Assembly (NCBI GenBank): GCA_037441525.1 | Contig: JBBISA010000009.1 | Coordinates: 1-64,000 of the forward strand | Reading direction: 5' to 3' | Source of the DNA: SKVR01 sp037441525 | GTDB taxonomy: Bacteria; Bacteroidota; Bacteroidia; Bacteroidales; UBA7960 | DNA: 64,000 nucleotides | Shown: one piece after another, positions 45,601 to 55,393 of the stretch | Layout of the letters: the number at the start of each line of letters is the position of its first letter | Numbering within the stretch: the stretch's first letter is position 1 | Notes under the pieces: generated by a model | Seen by the model: the letters and a program-made list of their open reading frames with translations, nothing else | What the model was told of the DNA's origin: nothing | The model's database searches: none | Position numbers and translations under genes: made by a program

Positions 45601-46965
45601 ATGAAAAAACAACCCCGACTTAATTTCTGGCAAATTTGGAACATGAGCTTTGGCTTTATGGGAATTCAGATGGGATTTGCTCTTCAGAATGCCAATGCAA
45701 GTCGTATACTTCAAACTTTCGGAGCCGATGTAGAGCATCTTTCCTGGTTTTGGCTTGTGGCACCTGTAACGGGCATGATAGTTCAACCCATAATTGGTCA
45801 TTACAGCGACAATACCTGGACCCGCCTGGGACGCCGTCGCCCTTTTATACTTACAGGAGCAATATTAGCATCCTTGGGGTTAATACTCATGCCCAATTCA
45901 TCTATGTTTACGGCCATTCTTCCCGCTCTTTGGATAGGAGCCGGTATGCTGATGATTATGGATGCATCATTCAATATTGCCATGGAACCTTTCAGGGCTC
46001 TGGTAGCAGATAAACTTCCGGCAGACCAGCGCACGCTGGGTTTTTCCGTTCAGACACTACTCATTGGCATTGGAGCGGTAATTGGTTCGTGGTTGCCTTA
46101 TGTTGCTGCCAATTGGCTGGGCTTTGAATCGGAAACCGACCCTGGAAAAGTGCCATTTAATTTGATACTTTCGTTTCTTGTCGGGGCAGCTGTATTGGTG
46201 AGCGCGATACTCTGGACAGTAATAAGAACAACAGAATATTCGCCCGAAGAACAAAAAGAGTTTGAAGGACATATTGAAGAAACCCCTGAAGAAATCGAAA
46301 GGAAAAAAGGTTTTGCTGAGATTTTCCGCGACTTTGCGCGCATGCCAAAAACCATGAAACAGCTGGGATTGGTTCAATTTTTCTCATGGTTTGCCCTTTT
46401 CTCCATGTGGGTATTCACAACCCCTGCCCTGGCTCAGCATGTCTGGGGTTTGCCCTCCAACGATACCAGTTCAGCGGCATTTAACGAAGCAGGCAATTAT
46501 GTGGGACTAATATTTGGGGTTTATAATTTAGTTGCTGCTGCATTTGCATTAATTCTTCCGCTGATTGCCAAAAAAGTCGGCCGTAAAATGACCCATGCCA
46601 TTTGCCTTACCATTGGCGGATTGGGCCTTATTTCAGTAATTTTTGTAACCATCCCGGAAATGAAATGGCTGCTCAACATTTCGATGATCGGTGTGGGGAT
46701 AGCCTGGGCAAGCATTTTGGCCATGCCTTATGCTATTCTTTCTGGCTCAATCCCCTTCAAGAAAATGGGTGTTTACATGGGGATTTTCAACTTCTTTATT
46801 ACATTCCCTCAGATTGTAAATGGTATTTTTGGCGGGCCCATTGTTAAATATTTTTATGGAGGACACGCAGTTTATGCAATTGTTACTGCCGGTATTCTTA
46901 TGATACTTGGTGCAGTTTCGGTTTTGGCAGTTGATGATCGGGACGACCTGATTAAAAACCAATAA
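45601..46965 (+). CDS. MFS transporter, SLC45/GPH-like, probable maltodextrin or disaccharide importer
   Basis: 454 residues, about twelve TM helices. The loop signature QPIIGHYSDNTWTRLGRRRPFI between TM2 and TM3 and the paired segment around AKKVGRKMTHAICL are typical of the SLC45/sucrose-maltose branch. The first line of the protein (RLNFWQIWNMSFGFMGIQMGFALQNANASR) is also characteristic. Neighbours malQ, a PfkB kinase and a GH13 amylase support uptake of alpha-glucan breakdown products; this is context-based inference. Confidence 0.87.
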   Translation: MKKQPRLNFWQIWNMSFGFMGIQMGFALQNANASRILQTFGADVEHLSWFWLVAPVTGMIVQPIIGHYSDNTWTRLGRRRPFILTGAILASLGLILMPNSSMFTAILPALWIGAGMLMIMDASFNIAMEPFRALVADKLPADQRTLGFSVQTLLIGIGAVIGSWLPYVAANWLGFESETDPGKVPFNLILSFLVGAAVLVSAILWTVIRTTEYSPEEQKEFEGHIEETPEEIERKKGFAEIFRDFARMPKTMKQLGLVQFFSWFALFSMWVFTTPALAQHVWGLPSNDTSSAAFNEAGNYVGLIFGVYNLVAAAFALILPLIAKKVGRKMTHAICLTIGGLGLISVIFVTIPEMKWLLNISMIGVGIAWASILAMPYAILSGSIPFKKMGVYMGIFNFFITFPQIVNGIFGGPIVKYFYGGHAVYAIVTAGILMILGAVSVLAVDDRDDLIKNQ

Positions 46966-47070
46966 CAGAGTCTTGTATTACCCATAAATTTCGCTAACTC
47001 ATACATCAATTATTGTCATATTTATCTTTACGAATATCAAACATTCCCCTTAAAATCAAACACAAATTCA

Positions 47071-48558
47071 ATGAATACAAAAAGATCATCCGGAATTTTG
47101 CTTCACATTACATCATTACCCGGGAAATATGGCATCGGAACAATGGGACAAGAGGCCTGGGGTTTTGTTGATTTCCTTGTTGAATCAGGCCAAAAGATAT
47201 GGCAAATTTTACCTCTTGGCCATACTGGCTATGGCGATTCGCCTTACCAATGTTACTCTGCCTTTGCAGGAAACCCGCTGATGATAGACCTCGACAAATT
47301 GATCGTGGAAGAATTGCTTGTCCAGAAAGACCTTCCCGACAATATATATTTCGACGACGAAAATGTTGACTATGGCAAAGTGCATACAATTAAATATCCT
47401 CTTTTACACAAAGCCTACGAAAATCATAAGTCCAACCCCAACAAACTGCGCAATATTCGATTTGAAAACTTTTGCCAGAAAAATGCCAGGTGGCTCGAAG
47501 ATTATGCCTTTTTTATGGCTTTGAAAAAACACTTCAAGGGGGTGGCCTGGACCCAATGGGAGCATGATTTAAAAATACGCAAGGCAGAATCGGTAAATTA
47601 CTACCGAAACCATTTAAAAGATGACATAAATTATTACAAGTTTATTCAATACCTTTTTTATAAGCAATGGCTCGAGTTGAAGGCTTATGCGAATATTAAT
47701 GACATTGGGATTATTGGTGATATTCCCCTGTATGTTGCTTTCGATAGTTCAGATGCGTGGGCAAATCCTCAGATATTCGACTTCGACCAACAACTAAACC
47801 CTATCAATGTAGCAGGTGTACCTCCCGATTATTTCAGTGCCACCGGGCAATTATGGGGCAACCCACTTTACAATTGGGATGTGCTGAAAAAAACAGGATA
47901 CCAATGGTGGATAGACAGAATTGCGGCCAACTTTACACTGTACGATATACTCAGAATTGACCATTTCAGAGGTCTTGCCGCCTTTTGGGCTGTTCCTTTT
48001 AAGGAAGAAACCGCAATTAATGGCCAATGGATTGATGCACCCGGGGCAGAAATGCTTCAGTCTGTTTTTAACCAACTCGGAAACCTCAATATTATTGCCG
48101 AAGACCTGGGCGTTATAACGCCAGATGTGGTTGCATTGCGTGAAAAATTTAACATGCCTGGGATGAAAATTCTGCAGTTTGCCTTCGATTCGGGCGAAGA
48201 AAACGACTTTATGCCCCACACCTACGATAAAAACTGCGTTGTATATTCTGGCACCCACGACAACGATACTACCCTTGGCCATTTTAATCACATTAAAGAT
48301 TCAGATAAACAGCTTATGGACGATTATTTCCAGGTAGATAAACATGACCCTGCTTGGTCTTTCATAAGGTTGGCCTGGTCAACAGTGGCCAATATTGCCA
48401 TTGCCCCATTGCAGGATGTTTTGCGCCTGGACACCCAGGCCAGGATGAACTTCCCGGGCAAGGCATCGGGATACTGGAAATGGAGATATGCCAAAGGGCA
48501 GTTAACAGAAAAACATGCTGATGAATTAAGAAAAATAACACGTCTATTTGGCAGATAA
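47071..48558 (+). CDS. malQ: 4-alpha-glucanotransferase (GH77)
   Basis: 495 residues, the normal bacterial amylomaltase length. MalQ transfers alpha-1,4-glucan segments and releases glucose from maltooligosaccharides. Catalytic residues can be placed: nucleophile Asp297 (ILRIDHFRG), acid/base Glu344 (IAEDLGVI) and Asp397 (GTHDNDT). The N-terminus RSSGILLHITSLPGKYGIGT is family-typical. It is 105 bp after the MFS gene; TATCTTTA near 47023-47030 may be its -7 element. Confidence 0.95.
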   Translation: MNTKRSSGILLHITSLPGKYGIGTMGQEAWGFVDFLVESGQKIWQILPLGHTGYGDSPYQCYSAFAGNPLMIDLDKLIVEELLVQKDLPDNIYFDDENVDYGKVHTIKYPLLHKAYENHKSNPNKLRNIRFENFCQKNARWLEDYAFFMALKKHFKGVAWTQWEHDLKIRKAESVNYYRNHLKDDINYYKFIQYLFYKQWLELKAYANINDIGIIGDIPLYVAFDSSDAWANPQIFDFDQQLNPINVAGVPPDYFSATGQLWGNPLYNWDVLKKTGYQWWIDRIAANFTLYDILRIDHFRGLAAFWAVPFKEETAINGQWIDAPGAEMLQSVFNQLGNLNIIAEDLGVITPDVVALREKFNMPGMKILQFAFDSGEENDFMPHTYDKNCVVYSGTHDNDTTLGHFNHIKDSDKQLMDDYFQVDKHDPAWSFIRLAWSTVANIAIAPLQDVLRLDTQARMNFPGKASGYWKWRYAKGQLTEKHADELRKITRLFGR

Positions 48559-48649
48559 ACAGGCTCTTTCAACATAATGCTCATAGTTTTATAAGCAATA
48601 ATTAATACTATCAATCATCGAATTTTAGAAACTTAGAAAACATACAAAA

Positions 48650-49753
48650 ATGGAACAGATTGGAATTTTTAAAAGCGCGCTGGAAAAACTCAATAATTTC
48701 AAAGAAAAGAAAAACCTTATTGTTGGTTTCGATGGCTTTGTAGATGAAATTATTCATGTGGTAGACCAACGCAGAAGCGATGAAGAATACGAAAGAATTT
48801 CGGATATTAAATCGTTTGCTGACAGGATAGCTTCTGGAGCCGGACTAAGCGCCAATATTGAGCTGGTACCGACCCAGGTTAAGCTTGGCGGCAATGGACC
48901 TATTATGGCCAATGCAATTATTGCACAGGGGCACGGAGTATCGTATATCGGCGCTATTGGCAAAGATGGGGTTCATCCGGTTTTCCGTGAGTTTGCCGAA
49001 AAATGCAGCAGTGTAATTACTTTTACTGACCCCGGACATACCGATGCGCTTGAATTTTTTGACGGGAAAATTATGCTCGGAAAAATGAATAATATGGTGG
49101 AGGTAAACATGGAAAATCTACTTGAGAAGCTTCCAGCCAACGAATTAAAAAAGCTGCTGGAAAAAACTGACCAGGTTGCTTTTACCAACTGGACCATGCT
49201 CGCTAACCTGAATGGAATAATCAACGGTTTTGCAGAAATTATTGGTAGCCTTACCAAGAAACCATTTGTATTTATTGACCTTGCCGATCCCAAAAAACGC
49301 ACTCACGACGACATCAGGGGAGTGCTTGATATTATATCTGCCATGCCCACTGATACTATTCTGAGCATGAACCTGAGCGAATCTACCATAATTTCATTGG
49401 TTCTGGGCATCAAAGAAGACCAGTTACAAGCACGTGCAACCCAAATCCGGGAAAGACTGGGAATCTTTGGAATCGTTATCCATCCGACTAATGGAGCAGC
49501 CATTTCTACCGCCCATGAAAGCCGGTGGATAGATGGCCCCTATACTGCTAAACCTAAACTAACCACTGGCGCAGGCGATAATTTCAATGCAGGTTTCTGC
49601 AACGGCTGGTTGGCTGGGATGGAACCATCTGAGTGTCTGGTTCTTGGAGTATGCTCTTCAGGATATTATGTTCGCAATGGTGCCTCGGCTACCCGCAATA
49701 ATCTGCGCGAATTCCTGAAACAGTGGATTGACAAAGGATTGGGTGAGATTTAG
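48650..49753 (+). CDS. PfkB-family carbohydrate kinase
   Basis: 367 residues. Ribokinase-like fold: VGFDGFVDEIIH near the start, GGNGPIMANAIIAQG (the substrate-side Gly motif) and the catalytic TTGAGDNFNAGFCNG with the Asp base near residue 303. The substrate cannot be read from sequence. Position 91 bp after malQ suggests a sugar from maltodextrin or a related glucan. Its last four bases overlap the convergent mutT-like gene. Confidence 0.88.
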   Translation: MEQIGIFKSALEKLNNFKEKKNLIVGFDGFVDEIIHVVDQRRSDEEYERISDIKSFADRIASGAGLSANIELVPTQVKLGGNGPIMANAIIAQGHGVSYIGAIGKDGVHPVFREFAEKCSSVITFTDPGHTDALEFFDGKIMLGKMNNMVEVNMENLLEKLPANELKKLLEKTDQVAFTNWTMLANLNGIINGFAEIIGSLTKKPFVFIDLADPKKRTHDDIRGVLDIISAMPTDTILSMNLSESTIISLVLGIKEDQLQARATQIRERLGIFGIVIHPTNGAAISTAHESRWIDGPYTAKPKLTTGAGDNFNAGFCNGWLAGMEPSECLVLGVCSSGYYVRNGASATRNNLREFLKQWIDKGLGEI

Positions 49754-50166
49754 TAACTATCGAAATCAAGACCTGCATTAACCAGATAATGCAGTACTTT
49801 AACATCTGCCTCAGACCAATTGAGGCATCCCAAATCCCCGGGAGATAACCAGACTATCCGCTGGTGCTCGCCGGGGATAATTATTTCATCTTTACAGGTA
49901 CAGATAAAAGCCAGCAATTCAATCACTTTATCGGGATACTGATGGGAAAAGGCAGGAAGTTTTTCTAAAACCGAGACTTCAATATTCAGTTCTTCTCTTA
50001 TCTCCCTGATAATGCATTGTTGGGGTGTTTCACCCGGTTCAATCTTCCCCCCCGGAAACTCCCATTTGCCGGCATGCGAAGAACCTTGCCCCCTTTGGGC
50101 TGCAAGGAGTTTTCCATTCCTTACTATTATCGCACAGGTAACTCTTATGGGAGTTTCATTTTTCAT
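49750..50166 (-). CDS. MutT-type Nudix hydrolase (8-oxo-dGTP diphosphatase-like)
   Basis: 138 residues. IRVTCAIIVRNGKLLAAQRG opens the protein and the Nudix box GGKIEPGETPQQCIIREIRE-ELNI is complete apart from Asn for the last Gly. This layout, with GKWEFPGG, is typical of MutT, which removes oxidised dGTP from the nucleotide pool, but CTP-pyrophosphatase-like activity is possible. Its start codon overlaps the end of pth by 11 bp. Confidence 0.87.
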   Translation of the reverse strand: MKNETPIRVTCAIIVRNGKLLAAQRGQGSSHAGKWEFPGGKIEPGETPQQCIIREIREELNIEVSVLEKLPAFSHQYPDKVIELLAFICTCKDEIIIPGEHQRIVWLSPGDLGCLNWSEADVKVLHYLVNAGLDFDSY

Positions 50167-50848
50167 CAGGATTGTTTTGGTCAGTTTTATTTCCTTGTCT
50201 GGGTACGGTTTCGGATTTACGCGTATTAACAGAATTCATTGTTCGTTCAATCCCAACTGTAACGAGGCTTTCGACCACCTGGATACAAGCGGTCAACTGT
50301 GGTCTTATCAATTCCAGTTCATCCGAAAGCCATTTACCCAACACATAATTGACCTGACCACCTTTGGAGTAGTTATTTCCGATTCCAAACCTAAGCCTTG
50401 CATATTCATTGGTGCCAAGCACCGTAAAAATATTGGCCAATCCATTATGGCCCCCGTCGCTTCCCCTGGCCTTTAGCCTGAGGGTACCAAGCGGCAAGGC
50501 GACATCGTCGGTTATTACCAGCAATTTGTCCAGTTCAATATTTTCTTTGGTAAGCCAATAATGTACTGACTTGCCACTTAAATTCATATAGGTGCTGGGT
50601 TTAAGCAGGATTATTGTTCGGCCTTTATGTCTGAAACGAGCTACATCGCCATAGCGAACAGATTCAAATGTGGCTTCTTTCAGCCGGGCAATTTCATCAA
50701 CTGCCATAAATCCAACATTGTGTCGGGTATTTTGATAATCGGGCCCAATATTTCCCAAGCCTGCAATTAGATATTTCACTTCAGCGGATTTTTCATTCTG
50801 AGGCAGTTTATGCCTGGTGATAAACAATTCAAAGATTTTACGTATCAT
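50156..50848 (-). CDS. pth: Peptidyl-tRNA hydrolase Pth
   Basis: 230 residues. Pth frees tRNA from prematurely released peptidyl-tRNAs. Motifs: YLIAGLGNIGPDYQNTRHNVG with the catalytic His (RHNVG), LLKPSTYMNLSG, and GSDGGHNGLANIF with the conserved Asp/His. The N-terminal 24 residues before VKYLIAGLGN are longer than usual; a GTG at that Val is an alternative start. The Lys/Asn-rich tail is variable. Overlaps mutT by 11 bp; the L25 gene is 138 bp upstream. Confidence 0.93.
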   Translation of the reverse strand: MIRKIFELFITRHKLPQNEKSAEVKYLIAGLGNIGPDYQNTRHNVGFMAVDEIARLKEATFESVRYGDVARFRHKGRTIILLKPSTYMNLSGKSVHYWLTKENIELDKLLVITDDVALPLGTLRLKARGSDGGHNGLANIFTVLGTNEYARLRFGIGNNYSKGGQVNYVLGKWLSDELELIRPQLTACIQVVESLVTVGIERTMNSVNTRKSETVPRQGNKTDQNNPDEK

Positions 50849-50986
50849 GTTTGTTTAAAAGCAAACAAGGCATAAAGATAACTCCTTACGCCTTGCCAAT
50901 TATTTGAATAGCGGGTTTTATATCAGTTTATAAGAAATTTACAATCTATCGATTATGCTTTTCTTATTTCTAAGCAGAATAGCCGG

Positions 50987-51589
50987 TTATTCTGTTGCCG
51001 GAGCTTCTTCAGCTTCTTCTTCGTCGGAAGATGCCGCTGCACCTGCACCCCTGGTCATTTTAACACTTACAACAACATTGTTGGCAGGATCAAGAAATTC
51101 AAGACCTTCAACCTTCAACTGGCCAACTTTAACTGAATCGCCGATTTGAAGTTTGGAAATAGAAACTTCAACTAAATCGGGCAGTGTGTTCATTAATCCT
51201 TTAACCTTAAGTTTTCTTATTTTCTGATCGAGTTTACCCCCTTTTAAAACACCAGGCGAGACTCCTGATAATTTAACAGGTATATCAATTTTAATTGCTT
51301 TTTGGGGGAAAATTTGAAGAAAATCGCAATGAATAATCTTTCCCGAAACCGGGTGGAATTGTGCTTCCTGAAGAATTACATCATAGGATTTGCCATCAAC
51401 ACTCAGTTTTACAAGGCATGATTCGGGGGTATAAATAATGTCTTTAAACGACATTTCGGTCAGTGAAAAACTAATTTGTTCTTTACCACCATACATAACA
51501 CAAGGGATCAGGCCCTCACGGCGCAATTCCTTAGCATCTTTTTTCCCTACGTTCCCGCGAAGAGAACCGCTCACAGATACTGTTTTCAT
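50987..51589 (-). CDS. rplY: 50S ribosomal protein L25 / general stress protein Ctc
   Basis: 200 residues. 5S-rRNA-binding L25 domain at the N-terminus (VSGSLRGNVGKKDAKELRRE, IPCVMYGG) and the Ctc/TL5 C-terminal beta domain (VSPGVLKGGKLDQKIRKLKV, ISKLQIGDSVKVGQL), ending in an acidic Ala/Glu tail. It follows prs on the same strand after 104 bp and precedes pth, an arrangement common in many bacteria. Confidence 0.95.
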   Translation of the reverse strand: MKTVSVSGSLRGNVGKKDAKELRREGLIPCVMYGGKEQISFSLTEMSFKDIIYTPESCLVKLSVDGKSYDVILQEAQFHPVSGKIIHCDFLQIFPQKAIKIDIPVKLSGVSPGVLKGGKLDQKIRKLKVKGLMNTLPDLVEVSISKLQIGDSVKVGQLKVEGLEFLDPANNVVVSVKMTRGAGAAASSDEEEAEEAPATE

Positions 51590-51693
51590 TCTAAAAGAAT
51601 TTAGTTGTTAATAATCAATCGTTTTGACCTTTTGCAAAACAGGCTGCAAAGGTAATACTTTACAGCCTGCATTCGGAAGTATTTTAATAAAAA

Positions 51694-52638
51694 TCACAAA
51701 ATAGTAGTAAACTCGAAATGTGAACTGATTGACTGGTGATTGTTCACCCTACGGATAACATCAGCGAAAAGCTTTGCGGTAGAAAGAACTGTTATTTTGC
51801 TACATTGCCTGGAAAGCGGGATGCTATCGGACACAATAAACTCGACCAATGGACTTTTTTCTATTTTCTCAATGGCGTTTCCAGACAAAATGGGGTGGGT
51901 ACATAATCCTCTTACACTGTTTGCTCCATGTTCAATCATCATTTTGGCAGCGGTAGTTATGGTACCACCGGTGTCAATAATATCGTCTACCAGCACCACG
52001 TCTTTCCCTTTTACTTCGCCAATAAGCACCATCCGGTCAACAATATTGGCCTTAACCCTCTGCTTGTAGCATATAACCATTTCACAGTTCAGAAACCTGC
52101 CATAAGCCCCGGCTCGTCGGGTGCCGCCGGTATCGGGTGAGGCAACTACTAAATTTGGGAGGTCAAGATTGATGATGTAAGGAACAAAAATGGATGATGC
52201 ATAAAGATGATCAACCGGAACATCGAAAAAGCCCTGAATCTGGTCGGCATGAAGGTCCATGGTAATAACACGGTTTACGCCGGCAGCAGTTAAAAGATTG
52301 GCTATCAGCTTTGCCCCAATGGGCACCCGTGGTTTGTCTTTACGATCCTGCCGTGCAAATCCATAATAGGGTATTACGGCAACCACCTGATTGGCTGATG
52401 CCCGACGGGCTGCATCGATCATTAGAAGCAGTTCCATCAGGTTATCGGAGGGGGCGAAAGTACTTTGAATTATAAAAACATCACTTCCTCTTACTGTCTC
52501 TTCAAAGGATGGTTGAAACTCTCCGTCGCTGAATTTGGCTACAATTTCGTTTCCGAGAGGTTGGCCGTATTCGTCGGCAATTTTCTGGGCAAGGTAGCGC
52601 GACGCCGATCCTGAAAATATGTGGACTAAAGGGGGCAT
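51694..52638 (-). CDS. prs: Ribose-phosphate pyrophosphokinase Prs
   Basis: 314 residues from the ATG at 52638. A longer reading from a TTG at 52716 adds 26 residues outside the family and was rejected. Prs makes PRPP from ribose 5-phosphate and ATP for nucleotide, His and Trp synthesis. Motifs: FSGSASRYLAQKIADEYG, FSDGEFQPSFEETVRG, PYYGFARQDRKDKPR and the PRPP loop VLVDDIIDTGGTI. Transcribed ahead of rplY and pth, and divergent from the tRNA-Leu gene. Confidence 0.95.
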   Translation of the reverse strand: MPPLVHIFSGSASRYLAQKIADEYGQPLGNEIVAKFSDGEFQPSFEETVRGSDVFIIQSTFAPSDNLMELLLMIDAARRASANQVVAVIPYYGFARQDRKDKPRVPIGAKLIANLLTAAGVNRVITMDLHADQIQGFFDVPVDHLYASSIFVPYIINLDLPNLVVASPDTGGTRRAGAYGRFLNCEMVICYKQRVKANIVDRMVLIGEVKGKDVVLVDDIIDTGGTITTAAKMMIEHGANSVRGLCTHPILSGNAIEKIEKSPLVEFIVSDSIPLSRQCSKITVLSTAKLFADVIRRVNNHQSISSHFEFTTIL

Positions 52639-52727
52639 GTGGTTTATTTTTATGTGGCTGAAAACAAGTGCAAAATTAGGAAATAAATAACTGTACAATA
52701 GAGATTGTTTGTTCAAAATATTATTTT

Positions 52728-52757
52728 TTTGCTTTCATGGTTTTTTGTATACCTTTG
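52728..52757 (+). promoter_or_regulatory. Promoter of the tRNA-Leu gene
   Basis: TTTG (52728-52731), an 18-base spacer and TACCTTTG (52750-52757) match the Bacteroidota consensus; the predicted start lies about 25 bases before the mature tRNA. Confidence 0.75.
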
Positions 52758-52790
52758 CACACACTTAAAAAAAGCTCCTTTTAAGGCTGC

Positions 52791-52874
52791 GCCCGGGTGG
52801 CGGAATTGGTAGACGCGTTGGTCTCAAACACCAATGGTAGCAATATCGTGCCGGTTCGATCCCGGCCCCGGGTA
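52791..52874 (+). tRNA. tRNA-Leu (anticodon CAA)
   Basis: 84-nt cloverleaf. Acceptor GCCCGGG (52791-52797) pairs with CCCGGGT (52867-52873), with one G-U pair; the discriminator is A52874. The anticodon stem is TTGGT / ACCAA with loop CTCAAAC, giving anticodon CAA at 52825-52827 (reads UUG). A long variable arm (TGGTAGCAATATCGTG) identifies a class II tRNA. T-arm GCCGG-TTCGATC-CCGGC is perfect. The 3' CCA is not encoded. Confidence 0.97.
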
Positions 52875-52888
52875 CTCAACTTATCCTT

Positions 52889-52918
52889 AAGCTTCCACAA
52901 AATCGGGAAGCTTTTTTT
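52889..52918 (+). terminator. Rho-independent terminator after tRNA-Leu
   Basis: AAGCTTCC (52889-52896) pairs with GGAAGCTT (52906-52913) across a 9-base loop, with T residues through 52918. Confidence 0.9.
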
Positions 52919-53057
52919 ATTTCAACCCTTGGCCTGGATTCCAACCCTCAGATTTTCTTCTTATTTTTGAACTCACGGTTAATTCAGTAGCTGAAATACA
53001 GTCTTACATTCCTGACTTTACTGTTGTTTGCAATTTACAAATCCTAATAATCCAAAT

Positions 53058-54920
53058 ATGCGTACTTCGAAACACACTTCAGCAAACTTGTTGTTATTCA
53101 TAATATTGTGGAGCCTGAGCTTCAATTTACCGGCTCAGAAAAGCCCAACCCGCGTGGAACCCCCTTTCTGGTGGAGTGGCATGCACCACAACGAATTGCA
53201 AATACTGGTTTATGGGCCCAACATAACACAAACCAATGTTTTAATTAATTACCCCGGAGTTACCTTGCGCGAGGTGGTGCGTGTAAAAAGCCCTAATTAC
53301 CTTTTTCTATACCTGAGTATTGATGGAGCACTTCCCGGAACTTTCAATATTGATTTTACCAGCGGCCGGCGAACCTTATTTCGCTACCCTTATGAGCTAA
53401 AGGCCCGGAAAGAAAATGCAAGGCATATTGAAGGTTTCGATAATTCTGATGCCATTTACCTGCTCATGCCCGACAGGTTTGCAAGTGGCGATACTTCGAA
53501 TGATAATTTGCCCCTAATGCTGGAAAAGACTGATCTTACCAATCCCAACGCAAGACAGGGTGGCGACATACAAGGGATCATAAACAATCTCGACCATATT
53601 GCATCCATGGGTTTTACGGCTATCTGGATAAATCCCCTCCTCGAAAACAACCAGGCCCGATACTCCTATCATGGTTATGCCATTACCGATTTTTATAAGG
53701 TCGACCCACGTTTTGGCACCAATGAGGATTATCGCAGGCTTGTTAATGAGGCCGAGAAAAAGGGCTTGAAAATCATTCAGGACAAGGTTTTTAACCATTG
53801 CGGCCATCATCACTGGTGGATACAGGACCTGCCCATGGCCGACTGGGTGAATCCGTGGCCTGAATTTACCCGTACTACCTACCGGATGACTACTATGGTA
53901 GACCCTTATGCCGCCCGCAAGGATTATGAAATAATGCTGAATGGATGGTTCGATACCAATATGCCCGACCTTAACCAGAAAAATCGCCTTCTGGCCACCT
54001 ACCTTATCCAAAACAGTGTTTGGTGGATAGAGTATGTTGGCATTAAAGGAATTAGAATGGACACACAACCTTATGCCGATAAGGATTTTATGGCTCATTG
54101 GGGAAAATATGTGGCCGAAGAGTATCCCAATTTCAATATTGTAGGTGAAGCCTGGAGCGGTGTGGCACCACTTACGAGCTATTTCCAGGGTGGTAAACCC
54201 AGACACGATGGCTACAACTCCAACATACCGGCAGTATTCGATTTCCCCTTGTACGATGCAATTGGTGAAGCATTTAACGAAGAGCAGGGATGGAGCACCG
54301 GCATGATGCGGCTTTACAACTCACTGGCGTTGGATTTTTTATATACCGACCCCTATAACCTTGTTATTTTTGGCGACAACCACGATACTGACCGGTTTCT
54401 TACACGGATGAAGGAAAATATACCCAACCTGAAACTTGCACTTGCTTTTCTTGCCACTACCCGCGGTATCCCTCAACTTTATACGGGTATTGAAACCCTT
54501 GAGACTGCCTTTGAAAGCAATGGCCATGGCATTATGCGGTCGCGTTTCCCCGGCGGGTGGCCTGGCGATCCGGTTAATGCATTTACCCGACAGGGCCGCA
54601 CTAACCAGCAGAACGATATTGTTGACTACATAAGTCTGATTTTTAATTTCAGAAAGAGCAAACCGGTGCTTCATACAGGGGCTCTGAAGCAATACGTTCC
54701 CGAAAGCAACATATACGTCTATTTCAGGTACAACGAAAGCGAAACAATAATGGTGGTGCTGAACAATAACAACCACGAAATGCAAATTGACACCCGCCGT
54801 TTTGCCGATGCTACCTCGGGCCATAACCTGGCGTATGATATTATTTCGGGCAACTCTTTCCCGGTATCGGAAAAGTGGAAGATTCCGGCCAAAACAGCGT
54901 TGGTGTTGGAGTTGAAATAA
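53058..54920 (+). CDS. GH13 alpha-amylase/neopullulanase with cyclomaltodextrinase N-domain (SusA-like)
   Basis: 620 residues from the ATG at 53058, which starts a good signal peptide (LLLFIILWSLSFNLPAQ); the in-frame TTG at 53028 was rejected. An N-terminal Cyclomal_N beta-sandwich (FWWSGMHHNELQILVYGPN) precedes the GH13 barrel. Catalytic residues: nucleophile Asp335 (GIRMDTQPY), acid/base Glu364 (IVGEAW) and transition-state Asp443 (GDNHDTDRF). It hydrolyses alpha-glucans in the periplasm or at the surface, supplying the MFS/malQ system encoded 5-9 kb upstream, as SusA does in Bacteroides. No T9SS C-terminal domain was seen. Confidence 0.93.
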   Translation: MRTSKHTSANLLLFIILWSLSFNLPAQKSPTRVEPPFWWSGMHHNELQILVYGPNITQTNVLINYPGVTLREVVRVKSPNYLFLYLSIDGALPGTFNIDFTSGRRTLFRYPYELKARKENARHIEGFDNSDAIYLLMPDRFASGDTSNDNLPLMLEKTDLTNPNARQGGDIQGIINNLDHIASMGFTAIWINPLLENNQARYSYHGYAITDFYKVDPRFGTNEDYRRLVNEAEKKGLKIIQDKVFNHCGHHHWWIQDLPMADWVNPWPEFTRTTYRMTTMVDPYAARKDYEIMLNGWFDTNMPDLNQKNRLLATYLIQNSVWWIEYVGIKGIRMDTQPYADKDFMAHWGKYVAEEYPNFNIVGEAWSGVAPLTSYFQGGKPRHDGYNSNIPAVFDFPLYDAIGEAFNEEQGWSTGMMRLYNSLALDFLYTDPYNLVIFGDNHDTDRFLTRMKENIPNLKLALAFLATTRGIPQLYTGIETLETAFESNGHGIMRSRFPGGWPGDPVNAFTRQGRTNQQNDIVDYISLIFNFRKSKPVLHTGALKQYVPESNIYVYFRYNESETIMVVLNNNNHEMQIDTRRFADATSGHNLAYDIISGNSFPVSEKWKIPAKTALVLELK

Positions 54921-55393
54921 TTAAATTTTCCTGAATTATTTCATTGATTTGGATTTTTTAAACTTGTTTTAGTGTTTTATAACCCAAGGGAAACAAGTAA
55001 TTGGCCAAAAATTTCCCAATCAAAAATGATTCAATATTCCGTTCATATTTTTTTTCATCAAGTTTGGTGGCTTCAAATAACTAAAAAGTTGATCGTTTTC
55101 AGCCAAAATTATCTGCTCGTATTGTTTGATTATTGAGATTTTCAGAGAATAATTAATAAAGAAATGCATTGTTTGATGTTTTCATTAATAACCCCGGGTA
55201 TAGTTCGGTTTCCATATTGTTAAGATAGATTATTCACTAAACTAATCAATTAAGGATATATAAAATGGTTCAGGCGAAAAGAAACAAGGACTTCATATAA
55301 TTGCCTAATCATCAAATCATATAACATTATTTAAACAAAACTGCTTTAGCCTTACATTCATTTTAATTTACCCCCTTAATTATATCTTGTATT
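54921..55393. other. 473-bp AT-rich intergenic region
   Basis: No intact gene. The minus strand keeps a decayed coding fragment at 54958-55181 (separate entry). The rest shows no promoter, terminator or repeat that I could support. Confidence 0.5.
54958..55181 (-). pseudogene. Decayed 3' fragment of an unidentified gene
   Basis: In one minus-strand frame 55181-55079 reads KISIIKQYEQIILAENDQLF; in another, 55080-54958 reads LFEATKLDEKKYERNIESF and continues with LIGKFLANYLFPLGYKTLKQV to a TAA. The two join smoothly if one base is lost or gained near 55078. The second piece has a plausible soluble, charged composition and a proper end. Family not recognised; this could still be chance in AT-rich DNA. 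Confidence 0.35.
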
